Part shown: in pieces, positions 35,476 through 45,486 of the stretch
Numbering within the stretch: the stretch's first letter is position 1
Layout: each line of letters begins with the position of its first letter
Source: Fallopia convolvulus
Lineage: Eukaryota; Streptophyta; Magnoliopsida; Caryophyllales; Polygonaceae
Reading direction: 5' to 3'
Assembly: GCA_964016875.1 (NCBI GenBank)
Contig: OZ024730.1
Location: 38,014,795-38,078,794, forward strand
DNA length: 64,000 nt
Translations under genes and position numbers: made by a program
The notes under the pieces: model-generated
The model's input: only the letters and a program-made list of their open reading frames with translations
What the model was told of the DNA's origin: nothing
The model's database searches: none

Positions 35476-37086
35476 TCAACGGTTCGGTGGAGGAAAATAG
35501 TGCTCAAAGTTCCCCATGAAGTCGTACATCGTCCTCCAACGCTCAGCATCATCCGCCTCTCTCTGATGCTGCCTCTCGTCCTCCATCGACATGCGAGCGG
35601 AATAGACGGTTTCCCATCTATCCATCCTCCGATGAATGTGATCTGTCTAGAGGTGAAGCTGCTGCATCCGTGCAGAAAGATCCTCGGCCCATGGTGGTGG
35701 TATACTCGATCCTGCGTACTCGGGCTGAGGAGGTGGTGGGTAGTGAGGCTGGAAATGATCTTGGTACATCACCGGGTTGTAAGGCATTAAGCCATAAGCA
35801 TGAGGGTCGACAGGAGCTGGTGGTGGGTCGACAGGGGCTCTCGGCACCTCGTTAACTAAGCTGGGTGCCTCGTTAACAGTGTTGGGTGGTGGCTGGAAGT
35901 GGTCGTTAACGACCCTGGTGGGCTCGTCAACGAAGATGTGGCCGCCTAACACCTCTGTGTCCATGTCTTCTTAATCAAAGTTGAGCTCCTCAGTGCCTCC
36001 CTCGGTGTCGGCTTCTTCGGTGTCATTGCCTACTACCTCGGTATCTTCTTGCTCATCTTCTTCTTCATATTCATCCACGTCGTCCTGCTCAAACCGGGTT
36101 TCACATGGCCTAAGCGAGAGCTCGTCCTCCGGTTTTGGCTCCAAAGGATAGGGGTGTCCCGTCCACACCTCGTACCAATTCGGTACATAGAGTAGCTCGT
36201 ACATGTCGAGGGAAGGTATGACTAGTCGATCTTGCACCTTCACCTTGTAGCCTCCCTCGGCTTGTGCGAAAATCCCGGAATTATACCAATAGTTCTTGTT
36301 GAGGAGTTGGGCGTGGGCCGGTGTGTAGCGGGTGAGATCAACTCCAAGATTCTTAGCCAAGAGGCTAACCAAATTGCCACACCACACCTCCTTGGACTTG
36401 GTGGACTTCTCGACGTAGTAGAGCCATTCGTACCCCATATTCAAGGGGCCGGGCTCCTCAAAGAGAATGGTACGGAAGCAAGCGACTTCCGTTCTTGTAG
36501 GCTGGTTCAACTCTCTCTTCGGCCAAAATGTTGCGGCGAGGACTCTCAAGATAATCCGGAAGATGGGGTTGACTATGTTTGCCCCGGATAGCGCCGCGGT
36601 GGAGGATTGGACCTCTCCGGTGATGTAGCTCCAAGTGCGGGTCACTCGGTAGTCCTTCAAGCTATACTCTCTTGACGGGTTTGGGAGCTCCAAGATTGCA
36701 TTGAACTCCGTCATGGTGAAGTCACGGTCCTCGTTACCGAGTCGGAACCGAATACGTCCCGCCGAGGTCTTCGACGAGAAGTTGGTCTCCAAAGTGGCCA
36801 AGAACTCGGATGTGAGGGCCGGGTAATGTGGCAAGCTCTCTTGCTTCAACAAGTGGGCGGCCCCAAGGATGATGAAGGCGTCCTTGACATCCGTGTAGAT
36901 GCCCGTAGAGACGGCGCTAGACTTCGAGAACCATCGGGTGTAATGGTCCTTCTCCAAAAAATCATGGTAGCGCCGTACTTGGCTCTGACTGCTCAAAATC
37001 ACATCATCCACCCGGGGTGGAGATGGAGACCTGTGGTTCCTCCTCTTATTTTGGGCTCGGGTAGCGGGTCTGCTTGAACTAGCCAT
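35476..37086 (-). pseudogene. ATHILA-type ORF downstream of gag, two in-frame stops
   Basis: From MASSSRPATRAQNKRR (37086) one frame runs to a TGA at 35478-35476, 536 codons, broken by only two stops (35973-35971 and 35649-35647). It begins with a basic Ser/Arg-rich tail. The middle resembles the ATHILA ORF-1/plant transposon protein family (VKDAFIILGAAHLL, FTMTEFNAILELPN, PIFRIILRVLAATFWPKREL, GNLVSLLAKNLGVDL). An acidic stretch (QDDVDEYEEEDEQED) and a Pro-rich tail (PAPVDPHAYG, HYPPPPQPEYAG) follow. Its role in the element is unknown; it is sometimes called env-like by position. The palindromic word is translated here as VNE/VND repeats. It lies 1.2 kb after gag-protease, with no pol between them. 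Confidence 0.8.
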
Positions 37087-38302
37087 GGATCCTACAAAAT
37101 AATCGAAAATTTTCCAAGATAAGATCCACTCAAAAATAATAGGTACGAGACCCCATACTTGGTCTCAAAATTAACCTCGGAATTATTCGTAAACTGCCCA
37201 ATTGGGTCGTTCACGATTCCGGGCTCGGATCGATCAATGATGAAGTACAGGGTCGTTAACGAGCCTGGGTGGGTCGTTAACGACCTGCCGAGAGCAAAAC
37301 CAGTATTTTCCGAAATTTATCTACCTCTAATTCAGCACAAATCAAGCATGCAATCTTCTATTATTTTCCACGAATCCCCTATCGGGTATAAGCACCCCAT
37401 ACTTACTCAATTACCCATCCCGAACATGCTAAAATTTTTCTCGGAATTTTGACATGCAAAGTTCGAACTTTTAGATCTAGAACAAGAAAAATTCATGCTT
37501 TCCTAACTAAGGGGTTACAATAGCTAATCTAACATGAATAATCTTTCCTAAAACATGAACAACTAAGCACAATCAAGAATTTTTAGAACGGAATTTAAGC
37601 ATGCTCATTGATCTCCCTAAGAATCATGATTCAAGATATGAAATTCAACCCTATAGATAATCAATCATGCAATTTCAAGCAAGGGTTTAGAAATCATACC
37701 GGAGAACCGAGAATTTAAAGAACAAGGGTCGGAATCGGGGTAGTTAACGAGCACGGCTTCGACGGTGGGTGGCTTCCGAACTCCGGTAACGATGGCGTCT
37801 CCGGTGGTCGTTAGCGTGGGAATTCCGACTCGGTGGGAGAGAAAGGAGAAGGATTGAGAGAGTTTTGGGTTTGAGAGTGAATTTTTAAGGGATTGTGGTA
37901 GAATTTTGGGAGGGGTAGAAGGGTTTATATAGGAGTGGTAAGGGTAGAAGGGGGCGGCGGCTAGGGTTAAAAAAATAGACTAGGTTAGATTTACTTACCT
38001 GTCCCGTATTGTGACGAATCGGGTCTTCCGAACCGGGTCGTTAACGAGCCTGGGTGGGTCGTTAACGAGCCACCGTGGCCTTCTTGAGTGATTTTTCGAC
38101 CCCTTTTTTCCTGAAATCTTCTTAGCTCAAAAATCTAATTTCTATCCTAATTAAAACTAAAAAGAAAAATAAAAGAAAGCTAAGAAATAATCTAAAAAGA
38201 AAAAGAGAAAAATAAAATAAACTAGACCTTTTCAAAAAAGCGGGTTGCCTCCCGTAAGCGCTATGTTTAACGTCGTTAGCCCGACGAGATCCCTTGCTAG
38301 TC
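37087..38302 (-). other. Non-coding spacer where pol would be expected
   Basis: No reverse transcriptase, RNase H or integrase motifs are seen. Word pairs GGGTCGTTAACGAGCC / GGGTCGTTAACGACC (about 37250-37284) and GGGTCGTTAACGAGCC / GGGTCGTTAACGAGCCACC (about 38035-38074) sit here, with variants near 37740-37815. A block GCGGGTTGCCTCCCGTAAGC follows the gag stop (about 38240-38260 on the + strand). Confidence 0.7.
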
Positions 38303-40676
38303 TCATGGTGGTTCATGTCTGGCTATGTTGGGGTCTTGAGATACCCTGCTTGTAGCCTTACTGCCTCTGTGCGCTTGAATGGCTAAATTAGGACCTTCTT
38401 CTTCTATCAGCAAGCTCGATATCCCTGGATTGTTAGTGTAGTCCAAAAGCCAAGGTGGTTTGGATTTTTCTGTAACCTCTGTAGTAGGGCCTTGGTTGAA
38501 CTCATGCACGTGAGACTCGGTGATCGGCAAATGTGGCTCGGTAGGGACTGTTGTGTCGAGTTCGGGTTGAGTCAACTCTATTTGTGCCACTCCAATTGGG
38601 TCGTTGGCTTTTTGATCCAAGTTGAATTCCACCCGTTCTTCTCCTATATCAAAAGTGAGGAGTCCCTTCCGCACATCAACTATTGCTCCTGCCGTGGCTA
38701 AGAATGGTCGCCCGAGAATTATGGGGACATGAGGGTCTTCAGGCATATCAAGAACGATAAAATCATTCGGTATAAAGAATTTCCCGACTTGAATACGGTA
38801 ATCATCCACCACTCGTGTTGCTTTGACACTTGACCCATCTGCCATGTACAGATTCATGTCTACCGGCTCTAGTGGTCCCATATTGGCTTTAGACCAGATT
38901 GAGAGCGGAGCAAGACTAGCACTGGCACCAAGATCGCATAAAGCTTTGAACTTGTGGTTGCCTATGCCGATTGTGATTGCAAACCTCCCGGGATCTCCAA
39001 GCTTTTCTGGTAGAGCTATCGATCTGACTTCATCCTGCAGCTCTGTAATGGACCTTTTCCTGCTAAGAATATCTTTCAAAAATTTTGTGTAAGCCGGCAT
39101 TTTGCTTAGGGCCTCAGCGAATGGGATGGAAATATTAATGCCCTGAAGAATTTTAACGAAACGCTTGAACTTACTCTCAGTAGAGTCAATAGATTTCTTA
39201 GTTGGAAATGGAAGAGTTTTTACCAATCTCGGAACCAAGTTAGGCTCGAGAGGTGAGAGTACCGGGTCGACACTGGGGTCGATTGATGTCCTCGGTGGGT
39301 CGTTACCGACCCTGATGGGGTCGTTATCTACCCTGGGATTGAGAGGAAGGCTCGGTTTAGAGAACTTACCTGGGGTAGGATCGTCAGGAATCCTCTGAGC
39401 CTCGTCATTTTGGCTCGTAGGCTCGGTACTAGCTCTCGTTGGCTCGTTAACGAGCTGGTTGGCGAGGTCCTTTTCCTCCTTCTCTTCAGCTTGAATTCTT
39501 TCCGGTAGTGTCTTCCCACTTCTGAGCTGTACTGCTGCTATTTGGCCTCTAGGGTTCTCCTCGGGACGGCCCGGGAGTTGTCCTTGTGGTCTTGGAATCC
39601 GTGCAGCAAGGTCTCCTAGTTGGGAATCAACGCTCCTCTTCCAAATATCGAACTCTCCCCATCTTTTATCTTGTCGGTTCAGCTTGGCTTGAACGTCATC
39701 AACCTTGTTGTTCACTCCGTTGATGCTCTTTTTAATCTCCTGAACCCATGATGGTGTGTCTTGATGGCCTGGAGGTCGATATGGTGCAGGTCGTCTATCT
39801 TGTGAGGGCCCTGCGTAATTTTGATTCGTATTCTGATTGCCCCATGGTTGATAGTTGTTTGACCTGTCATTATAATTAGGCTGGTTCTTGTAGGGTCCTC
39901 TCATGTAATTCATCTCAGCTATTGTTTCAGCGGTTCTAACCTGCTCAATGTTAGTGCAAGCAGAAGTACTATGCGCAGAAGAACCACATTCTTGACATGA
40001 TTGAGAGGATTTCAGAAAACTTACCTGTTTCCTCAGACGGTTGACCTCATCTTGTAAGAATTGATTTTTAACATCGGGGTCAACTTCATCTCGGTTAGGC
40101 ACATAGAGACGTTTTTGAGTTTGTGGAGCCTGCTGGGTTCTGTACATAGCATCGTAATTCGCCAGCTTGTCCAACAGTTCCCACGCCTCTGTCGGGTTCA
40201 TCTCTATAAAACCGCACGCAATATGCGTGTTGATGCGGTTCTTGGTCTCCGCGTTGATACCCTGGAAAAAGATTTCTTGCAATACATATAAAGGTTGCCC
40301 ATGAGTCGGGCACTGTCTTAGCATTTCTTTGAATCTTTCCCATGTTTCAACAAATGTTTCATTAGGCAACTGGTGATAAGAGGTGATGCGTTTCCTTAAC
40401 TCCGTTGTCTTAGCAGGAGGGAAAAACTTTGTAAGAAATTGATCATACAAAGCTTTCCAAGTCCTGATAGACTTAGAAGGTAGGCTCTCTAACCAGTTCA
40501 GGGCCTTTCCAGTGAGTGACCATCTAAAAGCTTTTAACAGAACATATTCTAACGAGACACCTTCAGCAGTTATGGTGTCACATAAATCAAGAAAATTTCT
40601 AATATGCTTCATAGGGCACTCAGCAGGTTTCCCTTCAAACTGAGCCCGTTTGATTAAGGATATAAATTGAGACTTG
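38303..40676 (-). CDS. Athila-type gag-protease polyprotein, N-terminus lost
   Basis: An open frame of about 790 codons. Gag comes first: PMKHIRNFLDLCDTI, ALNWLESLPSKSIRTWKALY, QFLTKFFPPAKT. A zinc-knuckle-like CQECGSSAHSTSAC follows, then a Gln/Asn-rich linker. The retropepsin domain has the catalytic motif LCDLGASASLAPLS, then VPIILGRPFLATAGA. Gag would package the element RNA and the protease would mature gag. The 5' end is cut at 40676/40677: the first few residues (MPSLVVI) come from LINE DNA, so the natural start is gone. It is otherwise open and less decayed than most of its neighbours. No pol follows, so the element depends on another copy. Word-derived VNE/VGNDP/DDP repeats occur in the linker (39290-39460). 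Confidence 0.92.
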
Positions 40677-40984
40677 ATCACCACTAGTGAGGGCACTCAA
40701 ATAACAGGTCTTGATAACATTAAATGTGAATTCCAAAGGGACTTCCAAAAAAGGTTCCAACACCAAGAAATCAACCGTACCAAATTGATAGTCAACACCA
40801 AAACAATGCAAAAGGAAATAACAAAGGAGGATAACATCCAACTCACAAAACCTATATCAAATGCCGAAATAAAAAGTGACGTATTTGACATCGGCAATGA
40901 TAAATCCCCTGACCCTGACGAAATGCCAGCTAGCTTTATAAAAAAATATTGGCACATTGTTGGCCTTGATGTCATTAAAGCTGT
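40677..40984 (+). repeat. Duplicated 308-bp LINE fragment
   Basis: ATCACCACTAGTGAGGGCAC through ATTAAAGCTGT repeats 31974-32281 with about one difference. It encodes the same RT start (SNAEIKSDVFDIGNDKSPD). It sits between the truncated gag and the right LTR, where PBS and 5' leader should be. This marks a rearrangement and not a simple insertion. Confidence 0.93.
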
Positions 40985-43687
40985 TGTTGAGAGGGTTTCT
41001 CGGCCAACAAATAAATTTGTAAGTCAAGACCCCGCTGAGTACAGGGGAGTCAGGATCGTTCCACAGGAAGCAAGGTTGTTTGTCTATCAATCTAACAAAA
41101 ATCAAACAAAATCAAACAAAACACTCACGAGATGCCTCGTTAACGATGATGTCAGGATCGTTACCGAGCCACCGAACACAAAAATATTAACTAACGACCT
41201 AATTAAATTCTAATTAAAATTCGATACCGAGGCAAGTACTCAGCAACGAAGATTCACCAGAAATAATTCAAATAAAGCAAAAATCTAGGACAAGGGACAC
41301 CACAACATAGCCAAGCATAAGAATTCCGTAAGAAGATAAGATCATGCCTTTAAATAGATAGAGTCATCAACTTTCGTTGACTTAACAAGTAAATTAATCT
41401 ACTTTCATAAACTAACTCACTCAATTGCTTGTTTTGGATCTAAAGCTTGAAACTTTCGTTTTCAAACAATATCAACCTTCAAGTTACTAACTTTCTCTCT
41501 CAATCAAGTTAAAACTCAAATTACCTCAACTTTTGTCTTGGTATTAAGCACAACAAACAATCTCAATAAAAGATAAAAGGCATTCAACACACAATATTAC
41601 TCATCAAACATGCTCAACTATGCCGGTCTTAACCCCGACCCTAGAAAAATAAACTACTCGCTAATCATGACTAAGAAACTAAAAACTTCAATAAAAAGAA
41701 ACATTGAAACAAAACTCAAACTCAAATTAATAAGAAAAATATCGTCTTACAGTGATTCAGAAGAAACCTGAAAACATACACCGAACCAAAATCACGATCA
41801 ATGAACACTCGACAACCGTCGTCGACCGAACCTCGTGACCTTCTTCCGATCCGATTTCTCTCCTTCGGTCCTCCTCAAATCTCTTCCATAAAAACTTCCT
41901 AAAAACTTCTCCAAAATCAAGCCCCCCCTTTTTCTATGCTAGATAGAAGGGTATTTATACTAAAAAAAACTAAAAACTAAAAAGGCTAAAAGATATAAAC
42001 TTTCCTAAAAAGATAGAAACAATCTTTAAAAGATAGAAATAAATTTTAAAAAGATATTAAGCCCTAAAATACATATTCTAACAACCCCAAAAGATTCTAA
42101 AAAGATACTCAACCGACACGGAAATAAATTCCCGCTCAGGATCGGTTAATAATAAAAATAATACTCGAAATCTTTCTTTTCGTGGCCTCGTTAACGAGCC
42201 TGAGATTTGTTTTCTTCGACACTTCTTCTTGTACTCTCGAGCTTCGACTTCTTCAATCTTGCACTCCTCCGTCTCTTGTTGCAATGCTCCAAATTCAGCT
42301 CCATTTAGCTCCTTTCCTCGCTAAAACCTGCAAAATTCACAAAATAGCGTAGATTCCACTCTTTTCACAGAATTATGCAAAACTAACTAAAAATACTCAA
42401 AACTAAACCTAAACTAAACAAAACTAAACCTAGGCCTGTCAATCGGTTGAAACAGATCGGGTTCGGGTCGGGTTGTTTCGGCTTCGGATCAATTTGGATT
42501 CGGATCTAAGTCGGATATTGTGACAAATCAAATGTGATCAGAGCGGTTCGGGTCGGTTTGAATATTCATTTTATCGGATTAAGTCGAAGTATCGGGTCAA
42601 GTTCGGTTGGTTATTTCTAATTTCAATTGGGTCGGATTTCGGTCTAAATAAGATCTTGGGTTGTAATTTAAAACCTAAAAACCTAAAAACAAGTTTTAGT
42701 GGTACAATATATTTTGGATTAAGTTTTAATTCTTAAGTTTAAAGTTTCATGTAACATTTAAAACCTAAAAACAAAATTAAAAGGACTATCTATATTTATT
42801 AAATCGTTTTGACGCATGTTAGGCTATATACATAATGCTAATATAGCATATGCTATATTAACAAGAGGGGTTCTTTGAGTGCCTTAAATTATGTCGATAA
42901 AAACATAATTTAATATATTAATTATTTTTAAAAAATGCTTTTAATAATCTTATAAAAGATTCAAACTAAAAACGTTGTGGACTTTGTTTAGTTTTTAGAA
43001 CTAGTATATATACTCGTACCATGTACGGATTTATTAAATGTAAGTGATATATTTTAAAATAAATTAGTTTTTAAAATATTGATTTTTATAATTTCTTATG
43101 TGAATATGAACAAAAATTGCCGATTGTTTTAATGAAAAATTACTTAGCATAATCCCAACTTTTACTCATTTACTCAAAATAATACCAACTTTCACTTTTA
43201 CTACTTCCGGTACCAACTCTTACTATACCATGTACGTATTTGCTCTCCTTCTTTTCATATTGACTTAAGTTAAATACTAAAATTAAGAAGATTGATTTAT
43301 ATTAATTATCGTTTTATGATGATTATTATCAGATGATTTCGGGTCGTTAATCTTAAGTTTTCGGAAATTTCGGGTCAGTTGATTTTGAGTTTTCGAATGA
43401 TTTCGAGTCTGTTCATATCAATTTCGGGTCCATATAAATTAATCCAATCGGATATATTCGGATTCGGGTCATTTTCGGTTTCGGTTCGTTTGTAACTTCG
43501 GGTTGAATCGGTTTGGGTTGGGTCGGTCTTGGATAAATATATTTATTTGTTCTTTTCGGTGTCGATCGGTTGTCGGATCGGACGGGTCAGGTCGGATTTC
43601 TCGGTTCGGTTCAAGTTTTGACAGGCCTAACTAAACCTAATAAGCAAAGAAAACCTATCAAAAACTATACTAAAAATGCGAACATCA
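40985..43687 (-). repeat. Athila-type right LTR (~1496 bp plus a 1.2-kb insertion)
   Basis: It is the same LTR as 32282-33789 (TGTTGAGAGGG ... GCGAACATCA), flanked by GCTGT on both sides (40980-40984 and 43688-43692). A MULE-like element is inserted at 42432-43628. Relative to the left LTR it lacks 22 bp between two TCGTTAACGA words near 42186, so only one word remains there. With LINE sequence on both sides it has the form of a solo LTR. Confidence 0.92.
42432..43628. mobile_element. MULE-like non-autonomous element, 1197 bp, 10-bp TSD
   Basis: Perfect 11-bp inverted ends AGGCCTGTCAA / TTGACAGGCCT, with AACTAAACCT duplicated at 42422-42431 and 43629-43638. The left LTR has the empty site with one copy. 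Both subterminal regions are rich in TCGGGTT/GGGTCGG words; the core is AT-rich. The TSD length fits Mutator-like elements. There is no transposase. Confidence 0.9.
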
Positions 43688-43692
43688 GCTGT

Positions 43693-44880
43693 CAAAAGCT
43701 TCTTTCACTAAAAAAATCCTCAAACAAATTAATCATACATTTATAACTCTTCTTCTAAAATGTGAGAATTCAAACTCAACTAATCACTACAGACCCATAA
43801 GCATTTGCAATAAGATTTATAAAATCTTATCCAAAATACTCTCAACAGACTCAAAAAAGCAATGGGGAAACTCATTCACCCACTTCAAGGTGATTTTATT
43901 AACAAACATAGTATCCACAATAATACTCTCTAGCACACGGCATCTTCCACTCATTCTGGAACAAAAAAGGAACGGAAGGGTGGATAACCATACAATTTGG
44001 TATGGAAAAGGCATATGACTGGATTAATTGGGAATTGCTTTTCCATACTATCGACATATTTAATTTTGACCAGAAATTCATCAACGAGATTTGAGAATGT
44101 GTTGTAACCGTAACATTCTAAATGCTTGTAAATAATGGGCCCACAAACTAATTTGCTCGACATGGATTGAGACATGGCAAACCCTTATCTCTCTACCTAT
44201 TATCCTTGTAGTTGATGTTCTTGAAAGACAACTTCAAGCTTCTTGCGCTACGCTCAATAGTGGAACTAGTATTCAAATTTCAAGGGGAGGAACAAAACTC
44301 TCGTTCTTGGCATTCGCAAATGATATTATCATTCATAAGAAAATAACCAAACATGTCATAAAATAAAAAAAACATAATTGACGATTTTTGTCAAACATCT
44401 GGTGAAAAGGTTAACATTCATAAATATGCTTTACATGTTACTAAAAATATTAATAATAAACAAAAAACACAACTTAAACAAATCCTCCGAATCATTAACA
44501 CATCTGCGATGGATAAATATCTAGGGCGCCCCATAATCAATAAAAGAGTTATAAAAAACACTTTTAAACCACCCACCCCTAAAACAAGAGATCAATTGTC
44601 TAAATAAAAAGCTAATTCACTCTTTTAGAAAGGACAATAAACCCTCATTAAAGCAAATCTCTCAACAACCAAACTACCTGATGCAATCATTTTTCCTAAC
44701 AGATGCAACACTTAAAGAACTAGACAAAAAAAATAAAAACTTCTTCTGTAATAAGGATTACAATTATCAACCACTGATAAGCTTGAATTCAATTTGTAGG
44801 CCTCCCCACCATGGGGGACTGGGGATCACAAAGGCCGAGGAGATTAACTATGCACCCCAAAAAAGGACAAAAATGAAATA
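43693..44880 (+). pseudogene. LINE ORF2, right half: RT palm and C-terminal part
   Basis: This continues the LINE cut at 32281. Fragments include NHYRPISICNKIYKILSKIL (about 43780-43840) and, further on, LAFANDIII (about 44308), where the catalytic FADD box has become FAND. After the RT come YLGRPIINKR (about 44518) and a conserved tail NYLMQSFFLTDATLKEL ... NFFC ... HHGGLGITKAEEIN (44675-44850). Many stops and frameshifts are present. Confidence 0.85.
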
Positions 44881-45100
44881 CATCTTGGCAATGGTCCAAA
44901 CTCATGAGCCTTCACATCCCTTGTTTTCAGGCTCATATGGCAGGTGTGTGACAGGTATACCATTCATTTCTAGAAGGATAACTAAATTGGATCTAGGACT
45001 AATGTGTTCCCTTCTCTCGATTGAGGATTGGATCGCCTTAACAAGGAGCGAAGTCTCGTCTATTGAATTTGATGTCGATTTAGGTTAAGGAGTGGTAGAA
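44881..45100. other. Boundary between LINE and chromovirus remnant
   Basis: I see no clear gene. The sequence probably belongs to the far end of the chromovirus LTR. Confidence 0.35.
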
Positions 45101-45395
45101 GGTTTGGCGACGACAGCAGTTGGTCACGCCGAGTCTGACGATGGCACGACGTGGTGCGTCTTGCTGGGTGGCGTCAAGAGTGGCTCTAGGCCTTAGAATT
45201 GGACGGAGATGGGAAAGTAAGGGATAGAGAAAGAGGCGTTTGATAGGACTAGGGAAGAGGAACTCAATTCTCAAAGGAAAATTTAATTTCTATCAAACGT
45301 GAGAAGTACTAGAGTGTCTTGTCTCTTTTATATTCTATGGCTTCTAAACCCTAGTTGACATAAAGGAGTTGGGCCAAACATGCATGTCCAACACA
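45090..45395 (-). repeat. Probable chromovirus LTR (minus)
   Basis: On the minus strand TGTTGGACATGCATGTTTGG starts near 45393 and a TATA-like GAATATAAAAGAGAC lies near 45335, downstream of the pol 3' end. A related + strand copy may start near 50190. The far end is not defined. Confidence 0.45.
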
Positions 45396-45486
45396 CACTC
45401 TTATAATAATCTAAATAATACAATTATAGTACCTACTAATAATAGAAAGGTGCTAGTATAAATTCAACACAAATAGTAAGTGCAAG

